From Hymenobacter negativus (GTDB lineage Bacteria > Bacteroidota > Bacteroidia > Cytophagales > Hymenobacteraceae), in assembly GCF_016056375.1 (NCBI RefSeq), contig NZ_JAEDAE010000001.1, positions 310,001 to 374,000 on the forward strand: a stretch of DNA of 64,000 nucleotides, in the 5' to 3' direction. The position numbers and the translations under genes were made by a program. A model generated the notes under the pieces. That model did not search any database and was not told the origin of the DNA. It worked only from the letters and a program-made list of their open reading frames with translations. How positions within the stretch are numbered: position 1 is the stretch's first letter; each line of letters begins with the position of its first letter. Positions 27,901 to 34,582 of the stretch are shown here, in pieces.

Positions 27901-28102
27901 GTTTCCGGCCGCCCTGAGCACCGGCATCGGCTCCGAAACGCAGAAGCCGCTGGCCATCGTCGTCATCGGCGGGCTGGTGACGGCCACGGTACTCACGCTG
28001 CTGATTTTCCCGCTCATCTTTGCCTTTTTCTACCGCGAAATGCACCAGGACGGCCCGGCGCCCAAGCGCATGGAGGAGCGGCCGGTATTGGTGGGCGCGT
28101 AA
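24956..28102 (+). CDS. HME-RND efflux pump (CusA/CzcA family), copy 2
   Basis: 1048-residue paralogue of the pump at 21217, collinear along its length, with the same HME signature DFGIIIDGAVVMVE (about residues 396-409) and the same N-terminal region (PIEAFPDVTNTQMIIVSLWPGRSAEEVERFV). A terminator lies between the two genes, and no second adaptor or TolC gene accompanies this copy, so both pumps may share one adaptor and channel or this copy uses a remote partner. Substitutions in the periplasmic loops suggest a different metal preference, which is inference. Confidence 0.95.
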   Translation: MNKFISGIVAFSLKNRFFIFFMTALLVAGGTYSYVHTPIEAFPDVTNTQMIIVSLWPGRSAEEVERFVSTPIEVAMNSVQMKSNMRSISMFGLSVLKINFEDNVEDFFARQQVNNLLSGVNLPVGCDSHVQPPYGPTGEIFRYTVQSRTGRSTNELLAIQDWTVERQLKSVPGVADIAAFGGTRKVYEISVNPAMLAKYDMTPLEVFEAVQKSNMNVGGDVIEKNSQSYVVRGIGLLTKPEDIGNIIVKDINNVPVLVRNVAKVTESNAPRVGQAGLDDQSDVVEGIVIMRKGENPAEVLGRVKAKIAELNEKVLPNDVYLKTFYDRDVLMNHCTHTVIHNLIEGIVLVTLIVLIFMADWRTTLTVGVVVPLALLFAFVCLRLKGMSANLLSMGAIDFGIIIDGAVVMVEGIFVVLDHKAHQVGMERFNKLAKLGMIKKTGGELGKAVFFAKLIILTCLLPIFAFEKVEGKMFSPLAYTLGFALVGALILTLTLVPVLCSLLLNKDVKEKNNPVVNFFDNIVTSAFGFTYRHKLLSFGVTMAIVVAGLYSFKLLGSEFLPELNEGALWVETKLPMSSSLTETNKMAANYRRILRSFPEVTSVLSQTGRSNDGTDPSGIYYVQAQVNLKPKEEWKRNITKEQLIDEMDKKLKEYPGIIFNYSQPIIDNVEEAVAGINAALAVKIFGNDLKELDGKANEVMKVLSGVRGVKDLGILRNLGQPEMSVRLDQTRMAAYGVQTSDAQTVVEMAVGGKAATQIYEGERKFDVTVRYPKQDRDTEAKIGELRVPTIRGGKVALKEIATIKTENGPAFVYHDNGQRFIAVKFSIRDRDMGSTIAEAQKKMDQTIKLGKGYRIEWAGEFENQVRATKRLSQVVPVSLVIIFILLFITFGNGKDAALVLANVPFALIGGIAALHLTGVNFSISAGIGFIALLGICIQNGIVLITVFKENLRKKMSLAESLRLGVASRVRPVVMTALMAMIGLFPAALSTGIGSETQKPLAIVVIGGLVTATVLTLLIFPLIFAFFYREMHQDGPAPKRMEERPVLVGA

Positions 28103-28112
28103 CCACATCAAG

Positions 28113-28237
28113 ACCAATGTAGAGACACAGTATTTTGCGTCTCGTTGTCCGCGCCGTTTGGGTGCTGTACTGTGCTGCCGTCATGCCCACGTCATCGTTC
28201 AACGCCGAGACGCAAAATATTGCGGCTCTACATTGGT
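28113..28237. repeat. Palindromic intergenic element, family B copy 1
   Basis: Arms built from ACCAATGTAGAGACnCAnTA and TTTTGCGTCTCG..TTG, left about 28113-28147 and right 28200-28237, imperfect inverted repeats. Each arm itself contains an inner palindrome (GACGCAAAATATTGCG-like). The right arm touches the stop codon of the flippase gene. Confidence 0.85.
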
Positions 28238-29715
28238 CAACGCCTGCGCACTTTGTTTAGCAGTGCCACGGCTTCCGGGGCAGTGCCCGTGAGCAGCACA
28301 CCGGCCCCATACAGTACCGTGAGCACGCCGCCGCGCATCAGCAGCGTCAGGAAAGCATTGCCGGTTTCAGGCAGTATCCAGGCGATGAAACCAGCGCCCG
28401 CGGCCACGGCCAGAATACGAACCGTACTGCTATCGAAGGGCTGCATGCCGTAGTTTCGCCACACAAACCAGGTCCGCACAGTGTTGATGCTTACCAGCGC
28501 AATGCAGTAGGCCAGGGCCGCGCCGGCTAGTTCCATGCGCGGAATCAGCAACCAGTTGAGCACGACTACCGCCGCCGCTAGCGAGATATTAAACACCAAA
28601 TCGAACCGATACCGGGGCGATGTGGCCACGATAATGCCATTAACGCCGGTAATGCCGTCGAATAGCCGGCCGGCTAATAGCAGGAGCACGGCCGAAGTGC
28701 CCACCGCGTACTCGGGCCGGTGAATGAGCCCGTAAATGAAATTGAGGTTCAGGCCAATGCCTAGTGCCAGGTAGCAACCCAGCAGCGTGTTGATGCGAGT
28801 GCTGCGACGGTAGAAGTCAGCCATTTTGGCCATGTTGTCTTCCTTCCAGTACTCGGCAATGAGCGAAAAGGCCGTCTTGTAGAGCGCCCGGAAGGGTAGA
28901 ACCAAAGCAGTGCTTACATTGGTGGCGATGAGGTAGATACCGGCTGCCGCCAGGCTTACTTTGGTGCCCACCATCAGGCTGTCGATGTTGAGCAGCACCG
29001 TGCCCGAGATGTTGCTTAGCAGCACGAACGCCCCAAAGCCCAGCATTTCGCGTAGCGGCTTGATGCGCAGCGCTGCTCGCGTGGGCCGCAGGTGCAGCTC
29101 GCCGATTGCCGCTAAGTAAAGGGTCAGCAGCACCGCCACTACCGCATACGCCCCCACATAAGCCAGCACGAAGCCGTGGAAGCTGATAACGCCTTGGCTA
29201 TAAGCCACAGCAGCGCCCACCAGCATCAGCCGGAGCAGGATTTCCTGGCAAAACGAAGAAAAGGAGGTATGGTAGAGCGAGCGCAGATAAGCATCCTGCA
29301 GCGAGCCCAGCATGATGCAGCCCGCCAGCGCAATGGCCGCGAGGTAGTGCGGCGCAAGAAGTGCCGCGTCTTTCTTCGCATACCATTGCAGCAGCAGCGG
29401 CTTACCCACCAGCATGGCCAGCGCTACCACCACAAAGCCCAGCAGCGGCGGCCCCAGCAGCAGCGGGAAGAAACCTGCGTGGTTGCGCCCCTGGTTCCGG
29501 AAAAACGGAAAGTAGCGGATGCCCATATTGGCAAAGCCGAAGGAAGCCACCTGCGCACCAATAGTCGCGAGTGGAAGCAATACGCTGGCGGTGAGGCCAA
29601 TTTGGGCCGGCGAAAGCAGCCGCGGCAGCACCAGAATGGTGTTAGCGAAGCCGATGGCCAGCCCGACGTAGGAAATCAGGGTGTTGCGTATGCCCTGGCG
29701 CTGAACGATGCCCAA
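28237..29715 (-). CDS. Wzx-type polysaccharide flippase
   Basis: 492-residue membrane protein with about 14 hydrophobic segments, of the polysaccharide-biosynthesis (MATE/Wzx) exporter type that flips lipid-linked glycans across the inner membrane. The start is read as TTG at 29715 giving MGIVQRQGIRNTLISYVGLA, which matches the conserved beginning of Bacteroidota flippases; no ATG is available nearby. It is the last gene of the minus-strand glycan locus. Substrate is presumably the glycan made by the upstream genes, which is inference from position. Confidence 0.85.
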   Translation of the reverse strand: MGIVQRQGIRNTLISYVGLAIGFANTILVLPRLLSPAQIGLTASVLLPLATIGAQVASFGFANMGIRYFPFFRNQGRNHAGFFPLLLGPPLLGFVVVALAMLVGKPLLLQWYAKKDAALLAPHYLAAIALAGCIMLGSLQDAYLRSLYHTSFSSFCQEILLRLMLVGAAVAYSQGVISFHGFVLAYVGAYAVVAVLLTLYLAAIGELHLRPTRAALRIKPLREMLGFGAFVLLSNISGTVLLNIDSLMVGTKVSLAAAGIYLIATNVSTALVLPFRALYKTAFSLIAEYWKEDNMAKMADFYRRSTRINTLLGCYLALGIGLNLNFIYGLIHRPEYAVGTSAVLLLLAGRLFDGITGVNGIIVATSPRYRFDLVFNISLAAAVVVLNWLLIPRMELAGAALAYCIALVSINTVRTWFVWRNYGMQPFDSSTVRILAVAAGAGFIAWILPETGNAFLTLLMRGGVLTVLYGAGVLLTGTAPEAVALLNKVRRR

Positions 29716-29716
29716 A

Positions 29717-29748
29717 GTGAATGGGTGAATGGGTGAATGAGTGAATGG
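29717..29748. repeat. Tandem 8-bp repeat
   Basis: Four consecutive units of GTGAATGG/GTGAATGA directly upstream of the flippase start. An inverted partner word (CCATTCGCTCA) occurs at 29777-29787. It overlaps the 5' leader of the flippase mRNA. Confidence 0.7.
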
Positions 29749-29785
29749 ACCAGGGCGTTGTTAACGAAGGCTCCAATCCATTCGC

Positions 29786-31156
29786 TCAGCAGCAAAGTTC
29801 GGCCACAATCTGGCTTCCCGTCAGAAACGCCACGCCTCGCTGCTGCAGATGCCGCATGATTTCGGCGAACTGGCGCGGGCCGGTTACGAGGTTAGCCGGG
29901 TCGAAATGGTCGTTGTGCCAAAGCACGGTGGCCACCCCGCCAAACCGTTCAATCTCCTCAAACATCGGCCGTAGAGTGGGCAGAATTTCCTCGGGTTGCA
30001 GCTGTAAATAATTGGGATGGCGCAAGGTAGCGTCCATCACATTGAGCGGGATTTCCAGGAATTTACATGCGGCACCCGTTGAGAAGTTGAAGGGATAAAA
30101 CGGTAGGCAGTAGGAATTGCGAAAGCCGAAATGCTCGGCAAAGCCTAGCGTAGAGTCGTAGGCAAAACTTCCCGCTTCCTCAACCAAGGGCGGGGTCGTG
30201 CGCGGCTCCCAGCGCAGGTAGTGAAAGCGCAGGCCTTCGTGGTTCGGCTTCAGCGTTTCAATTTCCCGGCCCAGCTGGCCCAAATCGGCGGCCGTTCCGA
30301 TGCTGCCGTGCAAGCCAATTTCAACGCCCTGCTGCTTGAGTTTTGCCAGACGCTGGCGTAGCGCGGAGGTAAGGGTATAGTCGGCATTCGGCGTGCCGTC
30401 GGCACTCGGGCGCGACTCCGGCAGGATGAAAAACGTGGATGCCGCGCCGTATTCCGCGACGGCGTCGGCCACGGTTTCCAGGTTGTCCCAGGCATCGGGC
30501 TGCGTCAGGCGCCGCCACAATTGCCGGCCGAAACGCCCAAGCTGACCTTGTTTCAATGCGGCTTTGGCGGGCGCTTTCCATGCGCTGCGCAGGCTGTCGA
30601 TGTCGTGCGTGATGAAAGCCGCGAAGGGGGCTGAGCAGTTCCAGCGCCGCGCAATCAGCGGCTGACCAGTGACGTGCTCCACCGCTGTTTTCAGCACGTC
30701 GAAATAGTAGTTCACTACCGGTAGCGCCACGAAGCCGTACTGCTTTTGCACGCTGGCCGAGTAGGGGAAACGCCTGTACCGGTCGCGTGCATCAGAAAAG
30801 TATTCCTGCCAGCCGCTGAGCAGGTAGAAAGCCGCCGAGATGATGTCGGCGTTGACGACGACACGGCCGGGCTGCCGGCTAAGCAGCGATTCCTCGCTCC
30901 GATTATCAAAGAAAAACGGCACCTGCTGTCCGGCCCAGTTGCGGTAGTTCGGGGCGGCCGGGTAGGGGCTTTGGTCCTGAAAAAAGCCGTCCGCCAGGTC
31001 AGCTACTTCAATGGGCCGCTGGCTCCCGACGTAGCCAATCAGCGCCTCGGGCACATTCACATAGGCCATCCGAAAATGCCGCCACACATAGGCCAGCCGC
31101 ATTTCGGCCGAAACCGGAACGGCACTTATCGGGGGCAATGCAATAGCCGATGGCAT
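29786..31156 (-). CDS. Polysaccharide deacetylase-like protein
   Basis: 456-residue protein. The C-terminal half has NodB-type features: FAAFITHDIDSLRSAW (metal-binding Asp pair, about residue 185-192), GVEIGLHGSIGTA (motif 2-like, about 275-288) and a late AVLWHNDHFDP His. The N-terminal about 180 residues correspond to the domain that often precedes this deacetylase type in Bacteroidota (region with IISAAFYLLSGWQEYFSDARDR). It probably modifies the surface glycan, but the catalytic set differs from classical NodB and activity is not certain. Confidence 0.75.
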   Translation of the reverse strand: MPSAIALPPISAVPVSAEMRLAYVWRHFRMAYVNVPEALIGYVGSQRPIEVADLADGFFQDQSPYPAAPNYRNWAGQQVPFFFDNRSEESLLSRQPGRVVVNADIISAAFYLLSGWQEYFSDARDRYRRFPYSASVQKQYGFVALPVVNYYFDVLKTAVEHVTGQPLIARRWNCSAPFAAFITHDIDSLRSAWKAPAKAALKQGQLGRFGRQLWRRLTQPDAWDNLETVADAVAEYGAASTFFILPESRPSADGTPNADYTLTSALRQRLAKLKQQGVEIGLHGSIGTAADLGQLGREIETLKPNHEGLRFHYLRWEPRTTPPLVEEAGSFAYDSTLGFAEHFGFRNSYCLPFYPFNFSTGAACKFLEIPLNVMDATLRHPNYLQLQPEEILPTLRPMFEEIERFGGVATVLWHNDHFDPANLVTGPRQFAEIMRHLQQRGVAFLTGSQIVAELCC

Positions 31157-31186
31157 ATGGATTTTATCTAAAAAATAAGCTGTATA

Positions 31187-32530
31187 TCAGCTGGTTGAAG
31201 TGGATTGATTCAGCCAATTGTTTAGTATTGCGGCGGTGCGCAATTGGCTGCGGCCTTCGTCAGGTGTGCCCAGCGTGGCATTGTAGTACACTGCCCGTAG
31301 GTAGAGGTCGGCGGGTTTGTGGTGGGCGTATCGGCGCAGGGCGGCCGTCAGCTCGGCAGGCGCATCGGCCCGCTCTACGAGGCCCCGGGCGGCGTAGCCG
31401 TAGTAGTCGTTGGTGAGGGCAAAGGTGCCGAAGCGGAAGTAGATGCTGGCCACGTTCAGCAGCGTAGCTTCGAGGTGGGTGGAAGTGTCGGCGGCCACCA
31501 GCGCATCCTGCCGCAGCAGGAAGTCGAACACGTTTTCCTGCCGGGCGCTCGACCATTGCAGGGCCGGCAGCAGCTTCCGCAGCGGCTCAAAGTCGCGGCC
31601 GTCGCTGGGGTGCGGGCGCAGCGTGAAGGTGAGTTCCGGCAACTCGCGTAGCAGGTACACCAGCGTATCGACCAGGGCCGGCATGGGGTCGTGGATATTG
31701 CAGGCGATGCCCACGCGGCGCACGGCCGGCGCGGTATTTTTCTGGCTGAGGTAGGCATCGGCCTTGGGCATTCCTACCAGTTCAACCCTGCCCTGCACGG
31801 GGCCGCAGAGGCGGTACTTATCCAGCGCATCCTGGCCTTCCAGCAGGCTCAGGTCGAAGCCCAGGGGTGGGAAATTGGCACTCACACTGGCGTGCTGCAC
31901 GTAGGCGGTGGGCACGCCCTCGGCGCGGCAGGCCAGCAGCAGGGAGCGGGTGTCGTCGTTGTGGTCGTTGGAGAAAATTACGGCCCGGGGCCGGTAATGC
32001 CGTAGCGCACGCCGGTACACCTCGTAGTATCCGATGGCGTAGAAAATAAAGTCAAAAAAACGCCACGCCCGGCCGCCATCCGTTTTCAGCAAGCCGAAAA
32101 AAGCCAGCGGAAATTGCCAGTAATACAGCAGCTTGCGGCGCAGCGACAACCGGTTTACGGCCGCGTTGTAGCGCCCGATATTCTTGGCCTGACCAGCTAC
32201 CAGCACCGCATCCGGCCGGGCTTGCCGGATGAACTCCAGCGCATCGTAGTTGTTGGCACTCACCACGTAGAGCCAGACTTTGCCGTGCAGGTCGTCACGG
32301 TTTTTGATGGGCTTAACGATATTGCCTACCAGCCGCAGGCCCGCGTAGCCCAGCACGCGCGCCAGCCGTTTCAGCGGGTTGGCCGGCGAAATATCGGCCA
32401 GCGCCGCTGGGGGCAGCCCTGCGAAAATTTCCGTGAAGCGCAGCTGCAGAATATCGCGCAGGCGCTCAATCAGGGTCTGAGGGTGGGAGGGTATGGGGGC
32501 ATGGGTTATTGCCGTTGGCGAAGTTGTCAT
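31187..32530 (-). CDS. GT-B-like surface carbohydrate transferase, function uncertain
   Basis: 447-residue cytosolic protein. The second half resembles GT-B transferases of the CDP-glycerol/polysialyltransferase type: FTLRPHPSDGRDF (a basic-His-Pro motif) and DALVAADTSTHLEATLLNVASIYF (nucleotide-site Ser/Thr-Glu pattern). The middle holds AVIFSNDHNDDTRS and GVPTAYVQHASVS, features I know from capsule/nonulosonate transfer proteins. It sits next to pseI, so a nonulosonic-acid transferase is an attractive inference. Its first about 15 codons overlap a repeat-derived CCCATACCCTCCCA-like sequence. Confidence 0.55.
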   Translation of the reverse strand: MTTSPTAITHAPIPSHPQTLIERLRDILQLRFTEIFAGLPPAALADISPANPLKRLARVLGYAGLRLVGNIVKPIKNRDDLHGKVWLYVVSANNYDALEFIRQARPDAVLVAGQAKNIGRYNAAVNRLSLRRKLLYYWQFPLAFFGLLKTDGGRAWRFFDFIFYAIGYYEVYRRALRHYRPRAVIFSNDHNDDTRSLLLACRAEGVPTAYVQHASVSANFPPLGFDLSLLEGQDALDKYRLCGPVQGRVELVGMPKADAYLSQKNTAPAVRRVGIACNIHDPMPALVDTLVYLLRELPELTFTLRPHPSDGRDFEPLRKLLPALQWSSARQENVFDFLLRQDALVAADTSTHLEATLLNVASIYFRFGTFALTNDYYGYAARGLVERADAPAELTAALRRYAHHKPADLYLRAVYYNATLGTPDEGRSQLRTAAILNNWLNQSTSTS

Positions 32531-32565
32531 ACGTGCGAAACCTGAAAATCCTGCTTAAGTAGCTT

Positions 32566-32604
32566 CCTCATACCCTCATACCCTCATACCCTCATACCCT
32601 CATA
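32566..32604. repeat. Tandem CCCTCATA repeat
   Basis: One 7/8 and four perfect copies of CCCTCATA, followed by a CCCACACCCCC stretch, between pseI and the GT-B-like gene. The complementary word (GGGAGGGTATGGGGGCATGG) occurs in the first codons of the downstream gene at about 32486-32507, so the two could pair as an imperfect stem. Confidence 0.8.
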
Positions 32605-32622
32605 CGCCCACACCCCCACACC

Positions 32623-33666
32623 CTAAATGGCTTCCCAGGTAAGCGGAGTGCCGGGTTTCAGGTCCTTAGCGGCCTTGCGGCCCAGCACCGTTTCCCAGTG
32701 GCGCGGCCACAGCCCGTCGCCGGGGCGAATGATTTTCAGGTTATCGGTTGTGAATTCCTCGCCGGCCGCAATCGGCTTCGATACATAAATGCTGCGCTTG
32801 TAGAGGCGGCTTTTCTCCTCGCCAGTCTGTATGCAGAGCTGTACCGTGCCCAGCGCCTGGTGGGCGCGCTCGGTTTCCTCGACTAGGCTTTTCAACTCGT
32901 GTGGCTCCAGCGAAAACGCAGAGTCTACGCCGCCTTCGGCGCGGCTGGTGGTGAAGTGCTTTTCGATGACGCAGGCGCCCAGGGCTACGGCGGCCACGCT
33001 CGCGCCCACACCCATGGTGTGGTCGCTCAGGCCGATGGGGCAGCCAAAGGTTTCGGCCAGCACCGGGATGGTGCGGAGGTTGGTATTTGCTGGCGAGGCG
33101 GGGTAAGTGCTGGTGCATTTCAGCAGCACCAGCTCGCGGCAGCCGGCTTCGCGCAGCACCCGCACGGCGTCGTCAATCTCGGCCAGGGTGGCAGCCCCGG
33201 TGCTCACAATCACAGGTTTACCAGTGGCGGCCACTTTGCGCAGCAGCGGCCAGTGCGCGTTTTCGAAAGAGGCAATTTTGTAAGCCGGCACGTCCAGCGT
33301 TTCCAGGAAATCCACCGCCGTCTCGTCAAACGGCGAGCTAAAGGCCAGCATGCCATGGTGCCGGGCGCGGGCAAACAGCTCGGCGTGCCATTCCCAGGGC
33401 GTGTGGGCTTCTTCATAAAGCTTGTACAGGTTCTTGCCCTCCCAGAGCGACTGGCCTTCCTCGTCGATGGCAAAGCCGGTGTCCATCGTGATGGTATCGG
33501 CAGTATATGTTTGAAGCTTAAGGGCATCAACGCCAGCAGCGGCGGCGGCATCGACCAGGGCCAGCGCACGGTCAAGGCTCTGGTTGTGGTTGCCGGACAT
33601 TTCGGCGATGATAAACGGCTTGTGCGCGGGGCCAACCGGACGGCCGCCGATGGTGATTTCGGTCAT
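32623..33666 (-). CDS. pseI: Pseudaminic acid synthase (NeuB family)
   Basis: Condenses PEP with a 2,4-diacetamido-trideoxyhexose to form pseudaminic acid; cytosolic. The 347-residue length is typical. The TIM-barrel NeuB domain shows FIIAEMSGNHNQSLDRAL, DALKLQTYTADTITMDT (the LQTYTADT form favours PseI over sialate synthase NeuB), LLKCTSTYPA and GLSDHTMG. The C-terminal SAF antifreeze-like domain (about 285-347) has RSIYVSKPIAAGEEFT. A TACCTTTG box lies 27 bp before the start. Confidence 0.92.
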   Translation of the reverse strand: MTEITIGGRPVGPAHKPFIIAEMSGNHNQSLDRALALVDAAAAAGVDALKLQTYTADTITMDTGFAIDEEGQSLWEGKNLYKLYEEAHTPWEWHAELFARARHHGMLAFSSPFDETAVDFLETLDVPAYKIASFENAHWPLLRKVAATGKPVIVSTGAATLAEIDDAVRVLREAGCRELVLLKCTSTYPASPANTNLRTIPVLAETFGCPIGLSDHTMGVGASVAAVALGACVIEKHFTTSRAEGGVDSAFSLEPHELKSLVEETERAHQALGTVQLCIQTGEEKSRLYKRSIYVSKPIAAGEEFTTDNLKIIRPGDGLWPRHWETVLGRKAAKDLKPGTPLTWEAI

Positions 33667-33692
33667 GATTTCAGGAATGCGAAACGGAAGCG

Positions 33693-33700
33693 CAAAGGTA
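33693..33700 (-). promoter_or_regulatory. Bacteroidota -7 box (TACCTTTG) before pseI
   Basis: Minus-strand TACCTTTG matches TAnnTTTG exactly, ending 27 bp before the pseI ATG. No TTTG at -33. It suggests an internal promoter in the glycan locus. Confidence 0.45.
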
Positions 33701-33786
33701 CTGTAGCGTGGCCTCTGCGGGTCCGCGCCTATAAGAATCCCGTCAATTATTGCCTGTACCTCAGGCCCGGACTCGCCGAGTCCACG

Positions 33787-34434
33787 TTACACCAGCTCAT
33801 CCAGCGAATGAATGCTCCGGTCGGCTTCGTGGGCAGCATCGGCTTCGTAGTGGGCGTAGTTGCCCCGCAGAATGCGCACCGTTTTGAAACCCAACGGCTT
33901 GATGCCTACAAAGTCTTTGCGCACGTTGTCGCCCACGTAAGTTACTTCTTCCGGCGTCACGCCTTCGCGCCGGCAAATCAGCTGGAATACGTGCGGGTCA
34001 GGCTTGGCGCGATGGCGGCCGTAGCGGTTGGTGAGGTAGGCGTGGCGCACCCGGCTGGCCAGGTGCAGCGCGGCAACCTTGCGGGCCTGTACTTCCTTGT
34101 GGCCATCGGTCACGATGTAAAGCGGCCAATCGGCGAAACGCGTGAGGCAGCGCTCGGCATCCGGATACAGGCTCAGCGTGGGCCGGTGCTGCCGGTAAGT
34201 GCGGAGGCAGGCTGCCACCAGCGCCTTGCTCCATTTGCCGTGCTGCCGCAGCACGTTATCAAAGACTTGCCCCCTGCCTTGCACGGCTTCATCGGCAATC
34301 ATACCTGCCGCCAGCGTTTCGGCCGGCACTTCTAGTAGCGGACTCAGAAAATCCGCCACGGCCCGAAACCCGCTGTGCACGTAGCTTAATTCGGGATAAA
34401 GCGTGTCGTCGAGGTCGAAAACAAGAACGGGCAT
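33787..34434 (-). CDS. HAD-superfamily hydrolase
   Basis: 215-residue HAD hydrolase. The start is ATG 34434, which places the nucleophile motif at the N-terminus (VFDLDDTLYPE; D7 and D9). Motif II Thr is in YIVTDGHKEVQ, motif III Lys near AKPDPHVFQ, and motif IV acidic residues in VTYVGDNVRKDF. The cap region about 15-90 is alpha-helical (subfamily I). Position suggests dephosphorylation of a sugar intermediate; for instance nonulosonate-9-phosphate pathways need such an enzyme, but the substrate here is unknown. Confidence 0.82.
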   Translation of the reverse strand: MPVLVFDLDDTLYPELSYVHSGFRAVADFLSPLLEVPAETLAAGMIADEAVQGRGQVFDNVLRQHGKWSKALVAACLRTYRQHRPTLSLYPDAERCLTRFADWPLYIVTDGHKEVQARKVAALHLASRVRHAYLTNRYGRHRAKPDPHVFQLICRREGVTPEEVTYVGDNVRKDFVGIKPLGFKTVRILRGNYAHYEADAAHEADRSIHSLDELV

Positions 34435-34449
34435 GGTGACTGGAACGGT

Positions 34450-34582
34450 ATAGAGACGCAATATTTTGCGTCTCGTCGTTGGCTGCGTTAGCTAATGTTG
34501 TTTAGATATTGGTTCGAACGGCTTATTCCTGGTCGTTCAGCGCAAGCTGCTCAACGACGAGACGCAAAATATTGCGTCTCTA
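34450..34582. repeat. Palindromic intergenic element, family B copy 2
   Basis: Arms carry TAGAGACGCAATATTTTGCG plus TCTCGTCGTTG (left from 34450) and its inverted copy (right, ending 34582). Each arm is itself nearly palindromic. The TAG stop of the upstream SDR/ATP-grasp gene (34580-34582) lies inside the right arm. Confidence 0.88.
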
